Shown piece after piece: positions 1 to 14,270 of a DNA stretch of 64,000 bases. How positions within the stretch are numbered: the stretch's first letter is position 1; each line of letters opens with the position of its first letter. Location: contig LUCM01011233.1 in assembly GCA_008360955.1 (NCBI GenBank), positions 51,532-115,531 of the forward strand. Direction: 5' to 3'. Origin of the DNA: Fasciolopsis buskii (Eukaryota > Platyhelminthes > Trematoda > Plagiorchiida > Fasciolidae). The notes beneath the pieces are model-generated. The model searched no databases. It was given only the letters and a program-made list of their open reading frames with translations, and had not been told where the DNA came from. The position numbers were made by a program, and so were the translations under genes.

Positions 1-3000
1 GGTCCGCAAAAGTCAATCTACTCCATATCTTTAATAGTTATTCCTAAAATGTATGAACCAACCACTAACTCTTCAGGTCATAACACATTATCAGTAGTTT
101 GGATTTTGAGACATGTGGATTTTAATTTGAAACGATTATTCTGAAATCATTGAAGTCTGGCAATGAAAATCATGAATATTATCTATATCATCTTGGTCGC
201 CATCCCTTAGTTGCAGCAGATTAGCTATAGTATTCTCTACGGCACCATCTTTTCTTCGGTGATCAAGTCATGCAATTTTCTTGCGCAAATCTATTTTACT
301 GCGCGAGAAGGTAGATGAAAACAGCCAAAAAAACACCGTCACGTACGCAAAGCCTTTTGCTTCTCTTTTTCTCGTCCATTGCATTTGCTGCATTTATCAG
401 CTCATTAAAGGTGACGCACACCTTTAACGATCTCCCATTAGCTTTTTCCAAAACAGAACAGGAAAGTAGAATCGACTAATACTTACAAACAGCCGATCAA
501 GTAAAATATGTCAATAAATAAAATCTATTGACTCTGTTTTGTCTCATATCCCATTCTTACTCGAATGCGAAGGTGACAAACCAGTAGTGGAATAATCGGC
601 ACAATGTGCCTGCAGAATGCATCTTCGTGATGAACCTGCAGTTGTTTGTCCGATTCGCAGCCAATCACTGAATCCCGAATGGCCTCATATTTTGAGTTAT
701 TGTGAACTGTGATCAGGGCATTTCTTGTTTTGCGTGCGAAACATTTAAGTTATCAAACGGAAAGTATGAACAAAATTGTCTCTCGGCTTTCCATCCACTG
801 TCATCCGTTGATTAGCCAAATGTGGTCGCATCTGACTAGCCGCTTTTAGTCATGATTTGGTTAAACCCTTAATGAAACTTATTACGCTGGCTTTTCGATG
901 GTACAACAATCATAGAGGGAATTGTAGAAGACAACTAGATTCAGGTCAGATCAATTAAGTACATTAATTTCTTAGTCACTTATTTAGTTTGACCATGTTG
1001 GGCACACAAAGCCTTCTTTGCGTTTCGGAAGAAAAGGAAAATTAGCAATAGAATATATCAGCGATAAGTCTATTTGCTATCATCCTTCCATTAATTTTCT
1101 TCACAATTTACTTCAACTTTCTAGATTCCCCAAAAAGGTCATTGACGCAGCACAAAATGACTGCAGATGCGTCACAGTCAGCTCAAATTTTAAACACATT
1201 TTACTGACAAGGGCCGCAAAGAAATACTGTCTACCGAACAGGTTTTACTAAGAGTGCATGCATTTAGTAACTAATGAAAACGAGAAAACAATTCTGTAGA
1301 CTGAGGTCTTTTTCACATGAAAAAGATAAGACATCTCAAAACTGAATCCACTCCACTGAAGGCAGCCATCGATGAGAGTAAACGAAAATGCGAATAAACA
1401 GAAACGGGGTATTCGGATGTCGATATTACCAAGGCAACTGATTTATATGACAAGAATAAAAAAGCGCAAATCAAAAATTTTCACTTCTTAAACCTTTTCA
1501 GATCACCATCGTTGTTCATCAATTTTTGAATATTTTGAATTATTCTGAGGTGGTACGAGAAGCCGGATTTTATGCGGATTAGGATGTCGCCTATTTTGTC
1601 CGTGGTAACTTGCTAATGGAACATTTGTCCCGCTGATGGACTCTTTCAGGTTGAATTCGAACTAATTACGTAAACTTTCACGCGTGTAACTCACCAGCGG
1701 ATTTGTCATTCCATATAATAATTTCATATTCGTGACAACCTAAAAACACTTCTAATGAACACTCCTGATCTTTACGCACTTATCCTGTGCGTTTGTGTTA
1801 AGAAGTGACGTCCAGTGTCAAAGTACTGACCCAAGATGGAATATTCTGTCTGGCGTCAATGGAACGGCGGTTATGTAAAACTGGATGTTCACCTACGTCA
1901 TTTGGGAGCCACGTCCAGGGTAAGCCCAAGGTTGGCTTTTTGGTTCTCGCTGGTAGCATTGAATTTGGGCTTCATAGCATCTGACTGAATTCACCATTAT
2001 ATTTTTGATGAATAATTGATGGAAAACAAGGTCAGAATAGCCTGTGCCATAGCATGCATTGTCCTGCCTGCAAGCTGCGACATGCATCAGAGAGAACCAC
2101 AAAACATGCTGTTGCATACAGTATCACGTGAAATAACAAACTAACAACCAAATTTCACTCAATAGTAAGCCCTTCCCACTTCCCACTGAGTCTTTTCCAT
2201 CCCCTCTATTGCTACAGGACGCAATTACAATATTCATTACCAGAATTTCAGTTGTATTTTTAGTGCGAGTTACCACGTTCATTTTATGTCACGTTCGTTT
2301 AACAACTCTGAAACTGTCTCCAAACAACTGTCAGTTCTCTTCTAATTGAATCGTCAAGATCACTTCCTGGTTGATCGGGAAATTTACTTAGCCTATACAG
2401 GCATATATGAGAATTCAAAGCTTCAAGGTGCAGTGTCTATGCCAGGTTAAGCTGAGCACATTTTCGACAGAGAAACTCGCTTACGCATAATCCCGAATAG
2501 ATTTGACAACCGTAACAAAATGCCAATAAAAAGTGCTTCATTGATGCAGTTCCAAACGAGATTTGTTACTTGCAGCCGTTCGTCCCTAGTTATTTTCTAG
2601 CGGATAGTGGATCTTTTTAATTTTGCATGGTTTGATACTTTTGAACAAAATTACTAGACGTGGCACTCCAGTTTTTTCAACCCCAGCATGCCTCGGTCTA
2701 TAAGTACGATAAGAATGCACTCTCTAACTCTGGCCTCGGATCAGAGAGAAACTAAGCAACAAACCTTCTCATCAAACTGCATTCAATTCACAGTCGGACT
2801 AGCTTGAAGTGATAAATTCAGTGAGTAGTTTTGCCGTGCCACTAATCTCCTCCCTTTATTTTTTTAAATAAAAATGAGCACTTGGATCCAATATTTTGGT
2901 TCTTTACGATATGTCCAAAACCAGTGAAATGGCCGGATTTTCGACATGAATCATTTGCTGCTATGAATATGCTTTTCGAAAAGCAAGACTTTATCTCCAG

Positions 3001-6000
3001 CCGACCACATGGATAGTGCACTCATGAGTGCCGTTTTATTTCAAACGTCAAGCTCGTTTATTCTTGTGTTTAAGCTCAAAAGGTTGATCATCATCCATCG
3101 TTTTTCAATGCTATTGATGCATGCAAAATCAATGATAAAATCTCTACTTTTAGAAAAACCTGTACTCACACTGGCAAAAAAAGGCTAACTTGGTCCCGAT
3201 CAATAACTGGATGAGCGATAAGCAGCTGTTTGTCGCTGGTTCAACCTGTTGGGGCTTTGTTGAATAGTGACAAAGTTCAAACGATGAAATCCTAAAGGTG
3301 GAATGCGTTATCTTGACTCCCTTTTTCAGTATGTCATAAAGTTGAGCGAGTAATAAGGCTGATCTTTACAAGTTGGATTTGCCTCGATTAAATGGAATGG
3401 TTTAACTTAGCGCTAGCCATGCCGTGATCAAGGTATTTTTGAATGGTTGCTCATAAATTAGTTGAACCTCACCGACCATTTCAGCTTTTATTCACTAGGA
3501 GGTCAATATCAAATTAACCACGAAATCACAACTAGAACAGATTACCGTTGTTATGGCCTTCTAGCCCATCCTGTACAATAAAATTTTTACTCCGCTCAGG
3601 TGAAATCCAAAGCAGCAGACTTACGTGATTTTCAGTGCTCGAAAACCCAGCATGGTCATTGGAATATATTGTTCAGCTAATCAAGGAGGTCGTACTAGAA
3701 TTACGGTGGATAGTCAAAGGTTCAACGGTCGACGAATAGTGCAAGAATGAACAGGCAGAGCATGAGTATTTGGGCTGTTGCTTTGATAAAGGCATTGCGA
3801 ATAAAACGTCTGATGCAACTTTACGATAGTGGACTAGCGGGCGATAGTTGTGTTCTCACTGATTCACAGAACAACATGCGCCGTTACTTTCAAGGTATAA
3901 TTCAGCTGGACTCTACGTATGAATGAAACGCGAAACGCGAAATCGGTCACTTTTGGTTGATGATAAAAATTATTTCCCTTCAGTTTACTTAAGCTATAGG
4001 ACATATCAACAAAACGTATCAACATGCAACCTAGGGGCTGCAGCAAATCCATTGTGTGTCACTACGTGACTTTCTAAACCGGGTGTTTTTGAGACAACGC
4101 GCGTGAAATCCATTGAAATGCAAATCGAGTGTTCACTTTCGTTCGCACTATTTCGCAGTCATTCTTGTTCGGGACAGTGTTTGAAAAAAATTAGGTCATG
4201 AAATGTCTGTGGCCATTTCCTCGAAAAGTGAAATTTAGAAAACCAATCCCCAAGTGGATCAGAACAGTGCAATCTAATCATACTCTAACTCATTTTTAGT
4301 ATTTCTCTGATCCCAGGCGTAAATGCGTGCACGCATACTTTTGCAATAAGTTTTGTACCCCGGCACACTTTGACCAGATGGGTATAATAATTTACATTTC
4401 TGCCATTATGAGCTAATTAATTTAGAAACGAATGATGGCAGCTCGCGGAATCGTTGCAAACTTTTGTTGACTTCCTCACGGAGTTGTTTTAACTGTGCTT
4501 ATCGTGGATGCTTTATAGTTCAGTGTTGGAATGTCTTCTAATATGCAACTTCTAAGTGATTGCCACTGAAATTGCTCAAATCTTTCATAAGTTACTTTGC
4601 TGCTATTTAAAGCAAGTTTGGATGCAACTCCAACGAAAGCAGTCCTTAGTTAAAACAGATTAAAGAGCCCTTTGTCATTGCCCGATCATGAAGTAACAGT
4701 GCATCAACTAAAGCGAAAAATTATCGCCTTATTTGTAAATTCAATTATTCTTTTTATTAGATTTGATGAGGCAGCGAATATATCCACATATTCTCTAAAC
4801 TGATGATGGTTTGCGGACAAGCATTCGAATCTATTTCAACAATACTTCAGTCATGCTCAAGTCAGTCTTATAGTACCATGAGGGAATCGAATACTGAATC
4901 GATTTAAATTCACTCAGAAATCTCCCTTCGCAGATTATATAAGATGTGGAATTTGACATTTAGCAATATAAGATGAACTTTACAAAAAAACTGATGCACG
5001 GGAGGTCGAGTGAAGCATTTCAGATAAAGCTGTATTCTACTTTACAGTCGGCTGAAATTGGAACGTACATTCTGCCCTTATTGAATGGATGTTGTTTGTG
5101 AACTCGATGCTGGAACTTCGCCACAACCACGCCCGGAATCCTCATCCATCTAGTCCGTAATTCGGTCCTATCATGCGCAACTCTAGGAACATCTAATCTT
5201 CTTTTGAAATTTCTCAAATATTCTCGTTGACCTAATTCCCTCTTTTGACATAATCATTTCCGAGCAAACAAATTAACCCGTTGCTAACGCCTCGGAGTCC
5301 AAAGATGATTGTGCACATTTTCGGCTACGCCCTACAACAGCCAATAGAAAGAAAAGCAATTTTCCTTCTTTTTATCTGAACGGAAACTGCGCAATTTCTT
5401 ACAAAAACGGTCATAGTTCATAAATGTGGACCCCAAATGGGCTGGAAATTGGAAGGTTGAACTAGTTACATCTGCGACAGCCGCATCAAACCATTTTACC
5501 ACCGGCAAAAAGCGCAAACTTTGTGTTGCCACAAACGCTTAGCGTGATTTGACAGAAAAACAGATCTGGGTTCAATTTGACAGTTAGCGTATGCCATTAG
5601 GCAAGCCGCAACCAGAAATTCGCTCCAGGTGCCAAAGATGATCAAACAGTTCCAATGTCGAATACGCCACTGATATAGGCTCTGCTGGAAAGCATTGGGT
5701 CTGACAAAATTACATCATCAATGACCACTGCTTTCGATAACATCAAGGGATTTAACATTCTTTTTTAGCTGAATGAAACCATCATCAATTAAAATAAGAC
5801 TGAATCACCTACGGTTTCCTTAATATTTCCTAATTAACGTTATTCGAACTACTGTTGATCAGCTATTCAACAGAACAAAACGCGCCACCGACAGTCAAGT
5901 GGAGTCAAGGAAAAGAATTGCTCGATATCCTTAAGCTTTATTATTGATTCTAAGAGAAACTATTTCTCGGCCGAATCCTATTTTGAAGGCCAAGTAAATT

Positions 6001-7224
6001 ATGGCCGCCTCCTATGTATTGTCTGGGCTGGCGAAATAAAACTAAGGATTTTTCTGTTGAAATGTTTTCTTATTCGTTCTTTAAAATGTACTTTTTCGAC
6101 ATTCGATAGAACACGAACAAACTTGCTTGAAGTTAGTTGTCTACGAGGACGTTGTTTGGATTGGCGTTTCTAAAACTTCTGTCTGGAAAGGTTTACCGAG
6201 ATTGGAGAAGAAAATACCAGAACTTCTGCACTTATTAATTATTATTATTACGAGTGGCATTATTAGTATTCTGACCGGGATCTGATTTCTATTGGTCAAT
6301 TGCGCAAAAGTGTCTCATTGGTGAATCGTAGAAAGCAACAAATTTTTAACCATACCTTAACCAAAATTTCAAATTGATTTGGATCCGAGAAATTCATGCA
6401 CAGAATCGTTTTTAACGACTACATTAGATTTACCGAAATGCACTCCGTAGAAGAAGCCTACGTTGCGAACTCTTTGATTCTTTATAGTCAAGTCTCCCGA
6501 ACTGTACAAATGGGGAATTAAACAGACGTGATCCTTGACTCAAGTGACAAGTTCAGCTACCTCTAAGTATCCTTTGCAAGTTTTGTATTGTGTTGCATGT
6601 GAATGCATTGTTTACAGTACAACACACAGTGTAGTAAGAAATTCTGGACATCAGGCATCCCGTTGTGTGAATTTCGTGCTATGAATACATTGGATGCCAT
6701 TGTGACGACTAACAAGTTGAGATGAATTTCCAAGACTATATTTAATCCTGAATGTTGTCGAAAATTGTCCACACTATTAAAATTAGAGTATTTACACATG
6801 GAATGAAGTTGGTCAATTTTATGTAACAGAGATTTCATTTGGCAAGAGAGAAATGAATTCCACTTTCGATAACTTCGTGTATCTAATCCCCTGCTGATCC
6901 ACAGAGGCGTTCAATTATGCTGACCATATCGAAATGTGCTGTACCTGTTTCATCCTACAGGATAAGTTGAAACAAATTTGTTGGGAATCAAATAAGATCT
7001 TGTTATCTATAGTACTACTGAATCTGATACTACCAGAAGTGTCTAATACTGTATCCTACGATCGCTCCGGCACTAAAGTAGCAGTTGATTAATTCTATTG
7101 TTAAAAGACTAGATTTGCAAATAATTTAGTTCACCAGGAAATGTCAAGCTTCGAGACACCGAAACAACACTAAAATTGTTCAGCCGTTCCTCCGTTGCCG
7201 ATTACAGACAGAATTACGTATCCA
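1..7224. other. no gene seen
   Basis: I see no supportable gene, RNA or repeat family here. The open frames are short (91 codons at most), overlap on both strands and resemble no family I know. There is no long microsatellite. It reads as unique-looking intergenic or intronic DNA. Confidence 0.6.
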
Positions 7225-7297
7225 CCGCACTTGAACTTGGACACCGACCAGGGACGAGCGACAGTGAGTCTAACGCCGTGAGCATCAGGACAGTCGG
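7225..7297 (-). repeat. decayed tRNA-derived SINE head
   Basis: On the plus strand this stretch aligns along its length with 52963-53036. Shared words include GGGACGAGCGA and TGAGTC.AACG. The better copy reads on the minus strand as a tRNA-Arg-like sequence with pol III A and B boxes. This copy is more diverged, and its A-box half is largely lost. No poly-A or simple tail is evident, so the full extent of the SINE is unknown. The family assignment is inference from the two-copy alignment; a search of a flatworm repeat library would settle it. Confidence 0.5.
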
Positions 7298-10200
7298 AAT
7301 GACTCTAAACCGAATGATATAACACATATCCGTTTCTGCTTTGCCTGGCTGCCCACAGACGGTCCAAAGTAGTCAACCCCCAGGGATTAATTAACTCTCT
7401 CTCTCGACAATCCAATTATGAAGATAGCATTGAAAGCAACCTGAAGATCTTAGCGCCTAGATCGGATTGAATGATGGCAGATTGCGTTAAGGAAAGCGTG
7501 CACCATACAGTTTTAACTTTGAGCTCGCCACACGGATTCATGGGAGTACTGAGGACATTTCACTCTTGATGGTAGTCACCAGAACCTTACTTCGAGTCAA
7601 CCACTTTTTACAGTTCCTTTTATGAATCAAGCCAAGTTTTTATTTTTTCACGCTGATGCGTTTGTTGTAGCGGTGAAGATGTCCCTGGTTAAATTAATGA
7701 AAATGGATTTCATTAGCATTAATAACTATACAAATCACTTCGCTTCTGAAGAATTACTCCACCACTAAGGATGGCAGTTCTGTTGACTGCCAACTAGTTA
7801 TTTTCAACCTTTTTCCAGTCTCAGCATGATTTCTTGATGTCTTCCAAGCACACCATGTATTGGAAGGCAACCAAGAACAGCGTTATTTCACGGTTTACTG
7901 AGCGATCCACAAATGAGACTACTGAAATAATTTCCAACAATATGTTAATCGACTTGCTGCGAATGGTGTAGGCCGATATATCTAGTTGCTTCGATACCGA
8001 TCAACGGTCTAATGCAAGTCGTTTGGTTGTTCAAGAGTAGCTAGTTGAAATAAATTCGAACTAACAAATTTGCTTAAGTGCTTTCCTCTGAAAGTTAGTA
8101 CGGCTGATTAGGTTTATCGTTTTCACACCAACAGCCGTGAATTTTGATGAATATTGTTTATGTTCCCGATGGTAATTTCCGCATTTAGTTGCGACTAAAA
8201 TACAAAAGTAAATGGATCTCCTCAGTCGAAGGATAGAAGATATCATACAGAAAATCAGAGTGAAACGCGGTTTCGGTGCTTTCTTAGCATAAGATGGTAG
8301 GATGACCCAAGGCATTTCTTTGAAATATGTGGTCCGAAAAGCAGTCAGTCAGATATCGTTACTTCCGTCTGCAATCTCTTTAAACGGAAATTGCTGAAAC
8401 ACGTCCATCGATAACCAAGTGACTGATGTGCATTCAAACCATAAACATGAATCTTGGTTTCTGTAACACCCAATTTCGACGACGGAAATAAACTGTCGAA
8501 AAACTAACCACTGGTGCACTGCTGGATTTCAAAACCGAAGTTTCATGTCGATAAAATTCTCATCAACTGCATCTATAATCATGCAGACCAACCATTTTTG
8601 GCTTGAGCCCTAATCATCGCGATATTTCATTCCATGTCATTTTTAACCAGATCCCAACCCTATCCATGCGATTAGTGACTCTTAGAAAATTTTCCCCGAA
8701 ATTAATCCTCAATCAACGCACCACCGGGTAAAACACCTCGGTATTTTTCAAGGAAATTTATTTGTCCTCACCCGACTGGGATTGCTGTTCTGAGCAAAGC
8801 AATCCATCAGCGGCCGTTCAAACTCAAACGAGTGAACCATGGGAAGTATGATTACTTGGTTATTCTGTCACCTGGGCTAATTGTGTTTGCCATGTAATTT
8901 ATCGTTCACAATGCGCCATCTACGTTGCTTAGGTTGACGCACAATGGTCCATGGATCATCCATAATAATGTTTGAAGCAAATAAACGTCCGTAATCATTT
9001 GCACCTAATGTCCTGTCAGAAATGCCTACCTTGCACAAATAACTAAACTGGGCATAAACATCCTTTGCAAAATAGAGTCAGACAGAACCCAAAGAAATTG
9101 GATAATTCGAGACTTCGACGAGATAAACGTAGCGGTTTTGTTAACTGTTAAAAATACAAGAAGCAAAACTGTGCATATTTCAGTTATCCTGATGCATATA
9201 AAAACAACAGTTTGAGTGGATATGTTACTACTGATATGGAGATCAGCTATGGGTCTAGTGGATGAGTCAATAACAAAAGCAAATAAGTGCAAAAAGACTG
9301 ATAGCTTGGTAGTTTCATTTGGGGACATTTCTGTTACTCACTTGCATTTCAACAACACATTCTCGGTGCGACCGTGGTGGGCCCGAAAGATGGGATTTCA
9401 TGTAAAGGAAGAACACCTGATCACATGGTCATCATTTAAAACGGTGTGACTCAAAAAATACCGAAGCGATTTTGGTCCTTGCGATACATTGCCTCTGGCA
9501 TGTATATTATCTACATATATATTATAACAAGTGTTAGAGCAAACAATTTATATTTTGGAGTCCGCAACTCCATTGTAAAAGGTGACAATACTGATATTGG
9601 AAGTGTTCATTCTGACATGTCCTTCGTGGGTAAAGAGTGCTTTAAGTATTCCTCACCGGCAAACAATCTCGCTATTTTCTTCCTTGCGTTGGGCGTTATT
9701 CAGTCAAATCAGACAGCAGGTTTGCTACTTTCCAAACTGAGTTAAATCCACCCATGATTTGCATTTGTGAGAGATTCTGAAAGACGAATTTCGCAAGCCA
9801 CGCCCGTAAATTTTGTTGAATTATTCTGTAATGGATTTACTTCTGGTGAAATAACAAGTGCAGTAGCGTTTTATTTAAGATATCCGTTTACAGTTCTCAT
9901 AGTTCTACTGGTAATTGTGCTCCAGTAAAGAACAAGACATGGCGTCTCGAGCACACGAGTTTGAAATTATGGAAATAAGGTGGTATTTGGGTATTCAGCT
10001 GGGTCATTCTTATAGTCTGACCCGAAAAATGACCCATTTGTTTAATATTGGGCTTGCCGAATAAAAACGACTGAGACTGAGGATGACAATTTTCTTTTGT
10101 ATAGTCGGTAAAAAATGTGAGGAATGGATTATCATTTGACTGAGCAGTGGTCGAAGTCAAGGACAGCAATTGTCTCGTCTGGCTTTGTCTAGATTATAAC

Positions 10201-12490
10201 AAGGAATTTGCAAGTTCCCGTGCACTGATTCACTATGCGATATCTTTGTTCAGCATACCAGCTAACCAACGATCTCATCTATGTGACTAAAAAAATTGAG
10301 AGCGTTTATCCGGTCTTGCTTTTTACTTAATTAAAAGGAGAATGATTTCCACGAAGCATTGAGTGTTTGCGGCTCAAGGGGATGGGGATGCGCATTAGGC
10401 AGTTTTGATATGAAGCAAAATTATTTGAGCAAAGTCAGATAGTTAAGTGCTAAAATATGTAACTTACTGTCTTTCATCGAGTATTCCGGCTCAACTTGAT
10501 TTAGTCGACGATTTCTTACAGTTAGCAGCCGAAGACCGATTTAAGAACCAGCCATTTTTTAGATGCTTGCCATTTGCTTCCTTTAGCTTTTGGGTCATAT
10601 TTTGGTCCAATGTTTCTTCCTTTGTGTACGAGAAAAAAAATCGCAAACAACAATCATTCTCGATTTTTATGGGCTTAAGGATTGCCACGAGTTTTGAAAC
10701 TTAACAGACGGAATAAATGGATTGGAAAACATTTCCAGAATTAATGGCACTCCACCTATTTTAAACTCATGAAAAACCAATACTGAGGTCTGTGTGACTC
10801 CCTCGCGAATTTCACTCCTGTCATTATGTAGTAGGTTGAGAAAATTAGTCTTCATTGGACTGCTATGGACTTCATTCAATCAAGTGTCTAGTAGTGTTTC
10901 AAAAATCCATGAAGAAACTCGCTGAACACCCTCAGTAAAAATCTTGGATGGGAACTCAATCACAATAAAATAGTTTCAGGTTAATAATGGAGGCATTTAG
11001 TCGTCACATGCGTGTATACCACAGTAGGGTTTCCTCTGTAGTCACTGCTGGTCTGCAAGCTACGGATCATTAATCTTATTTAAAGTTAAGTTCAACTTTC
11101 TAAACTATTCATGCTCATTGCCAAAGCAAGTGGAGGTGACTTATTAAGTATTTCCAGCTAAAACGATCCTGTTTTCCTTTATCACTGGCTGCTCCGTCTG
11201 CTCGTGTGCTTTATCTTTCGCCCAATACGAATCAGGGTTACTGCGCCCGTTGCAATCACACGGATTTGTTTATGAAAATTTGGCAACTTAAGCAATTCGA
11301 AAAATTTTCTTCCAGTTTTCACTGGATGAGTGATCATGGATGGTCTGAATTAAGCGAGTCAAACATTCTATCGTGATGAATACTTCATATAATCGAATTA
11401 AATGCAACAATAATAAAAAATAAAAGACATTATGTGAGGTTCAACAAACTGAAAGTGTTGAAAGTTTGTGAACCCATTAAGCAGCCTATCAGTAATTCGT
11501 CTAGAAATCATTTGGATAAACTGGCTTCTTGACATGTCAAAAAATAAACCATCAGCAAAAGGCTACGGTAGGCCAATTTAGGACGACCTACATCAAAGGA
11601 ATGGAATAAAGGGGAGAGTAGAATTAGTAAAAGGATATACCGAAAAGGAAAGTCATTATTCGGCGCATCTTAAGCTGACCCAAAGTTTTTCAAATTTGTT
11701 GTGGAAAGTGAACATGCTCTTTGGGTGGAGAGTTTCAACTGTCCTTCCTTGTTTCGGCAGGCTGTTTCTTCTGCCTTATAGATCTTGACCGAGTGACCCA
11801 ATCGTGCACATCGATGCTTTGTAGATTTAAGGTGTTCTAAGGTGGATTTTCGGTTGCCTTTCTCTACTAGACCTAAGTTATTACTTACCGGGCTTAGGAC
11901 TGTATGGAACGAGCGTAACTGATGGTGTCGACATTCACAAAGTTTTCGGGTTCCTTATTAGTTTGTCAGCAACTCCGGTCTCTGATGGTAGCAAGAACAG
12001 ACCAATACTTCAGCACAAGTGAATTAGTCAATCACTTTATAGGCTGGTATATGGCGAAAAGTAACGTCTTCAAGGTGACGATTTTTACAATATGACAAGA
12101 CATGAGCTGACCAATGCACGACTCGCCATGTACTGCGAGCAACATACTAGCAAACGGAAGCAATAAAACTACTACACGGTTGCATTATCGCTTTTTCCGA
12201 ATCAATAGCATTGTAAGTTGGCCGCGGCAGAACAGATACATGATTTCAGACGAAATATATTGAGTTGACGGTCTTATCTACCGAGCTAACCAAGCAAGCG
12301 TTCACTGATTTACCAAACGTAAACTTGCTCGCACCTCAGTTTGAGCGTGACATACAAGAAATTTTGATGATTGTTAAAGTCAACGAACTGGCTGTGCAGA
12401 GCTTGCTTTGTCTGGACAGTCTAGGTGACTAATGCAGCTGCACAGATAACCAACGGAAAAAATAGAACATTGTTATTTTGATAACAGAAC

Positions 12491-12542
12491 ACAGGAAGGT
12501 CACATAATTAGTATTTTGATAGACCTTCCTGTTTGGCATTTG
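12491..12542. repeat. 11-bp perfect inverted repeat
   Basis: ACAGGAAGGTC at 12491-12501 is the exact reverse complement of GACCTTCCTGT at 12532-12542, with a 30-bp A/T-rich spacer. It may be the terminal repeats of a very small decayed element, a cruciform, or chance. There is no gene next to it to suggest a regulatory role. Confidence 0.4.
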
Positions 12543-14236
12543 ACGGCCGGTGAGACTACCTAATCCGCAGCAGCTTAATGATAAATGTTTGACACCATCC
12601 GTAGTCTAAGCTAGACAATCCAGAAGAGACACTTTTTCGTTTGTGCAGACTTGGCTTCTACTTTCGGACCTCTACAGGCTAAGCGAAATGCGGTGAACAT
12701 GAAGAAGAAGCAGACGAAATCAGTGAATTCAACCATACTGTCCAAACGGCGCTTGTTTTTGGTAACTTGGATGCAACTAAATATACCGATGTTCGTCGTG
12801 GTTCTGACCTCTGGTAGACAGAAGTGAATTAATGCGGCAGACAAACATGGCAGTGCTGCAGCTAGTAGAAAAAAGTTTTAATACTATCAGTTCATGAGGA
12901 CTCTATGAAGAAGTCGGAGTAAATAGGCCAATTTGAAAACACCAAACAAACAGACGTCCCGTGGTGCCGTTATTACGCATAAAGTAGACTCGGGTTTTTT
13001 GACGAGTAGTTGTTGAGATAGAAAAATATACTTCAAATGTCCAGTAGAGCACCGGAAAACGCTGATAATCCCAAATTGTGGAAAGAAAATTTAGCGTTTA
13101 CAAAAAAGCAAACAGAGATCAAAATTGATTCAACGGATATGTGGAAAATTTGTACACATGTTAATAATCGTACAAATGACTAGTTCATCGAAAGTTCATG
13201 AATGGTAAACAGCTGAGAATTTTAGTCTTCAGTTAAGATTAACTATTAAGGGATCTCGTTCCCAGCCTGTGTGCTGGTTGTATTTTTATTTGCAAGGCTG
13301 AAAGAGGAATTATTTTCTTTTAATCCAGCCAATGGTCATTGTACCGGTCTCATCCATACTGAGTGGAAATTCCCATCAGTAATCTTGTAAGCTGTACCGC
13401 AAGCTAACTGGTTTGGGGAATAAACTATCTTAATTAATGCTGATTTCGAGTAATCTCCTCCACTCACACTATCCGATATTATTTAACCAATTGTCATGAG
13501 CACAAAATACTGGCAGTTTTCCAGAACCAAACGACCATATGAGAACTCAACTGCAGTGTAATTTGATTAGTTAAAATTATGGCTGAGAATACCGTTAATC
13601 AGTTTTCTCACCTGTTTTCGTGACATTCATAATGTTATGTTACCCTGGTTACAAAAATATTCACTACAGAATAATCTTTGGACTTCATCGACCTGTTTTA
13701 CCGATGTCCATCTCGGTTTCATCCTTCAGTTGATTTGTTCAACAATACTGGTTGCTCTTGGTGGGAGTAGAAGGAAGCTCAAAAATAGACATGAAGGATT
13801 AGCTTTTTAATAAGTAACTACTGTGATTAACCAAGGTGGTTTTCGTAGAACCTTGCGAATGGGAACCCAGGAGTACTAAATTCATTAGTTAACCTTCATA
13901 AGCAGCACTATTCCGTCGCGTTCTACTTTAAATCTAATGTTCTTGTCCGACAGATTCTAATTCTGGTATACTGACATTTGACAGGATTTCGGATGATTGC
14001 CGCGTGCACCACCTTTCCGAATTAGCCTAAGCCATTATCGACTATTGCTGCGCATCAAAATTTTGCTTTTATTGAGAACTGGTACCCAAGAAATGAGTGA
14101 AAACGGACCGACAAATCAATCCGGTTTTGGTTTTATTTTATTTTTAATGCTACCATTTCTTGTTTTGGTTTTATAAACCATAGTGGCTTATATAATGGTT
14201 TCACGAATTCGATGTCAAATGTGTGAAAAAATACAT

Positions 14237-14270
14237 GGCTGCATTCATTTAAGTGAGTGCAGCCTTTTTT
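14237..14270 (+). other. hairpin followed by T6
   Basis: GGCTGCATTCA pairs with TGAGTGCAGCC (11 bp including one G-T wobble) around a 6-nt loop, and the second arm runs straight into six T. A stem plus a T run is what a pol III transcript end looks like. No A or B box is visible upstream, so this may be chance. Confidence 0.3.

Noticed and set aside
12690..12830. Possible plus-strand exon with a membrane-like stretch (RLFLVTWMQLNIPMF)
   Set aside because: The splice sites are weak, the frame is under 50 codons and there is no homology.
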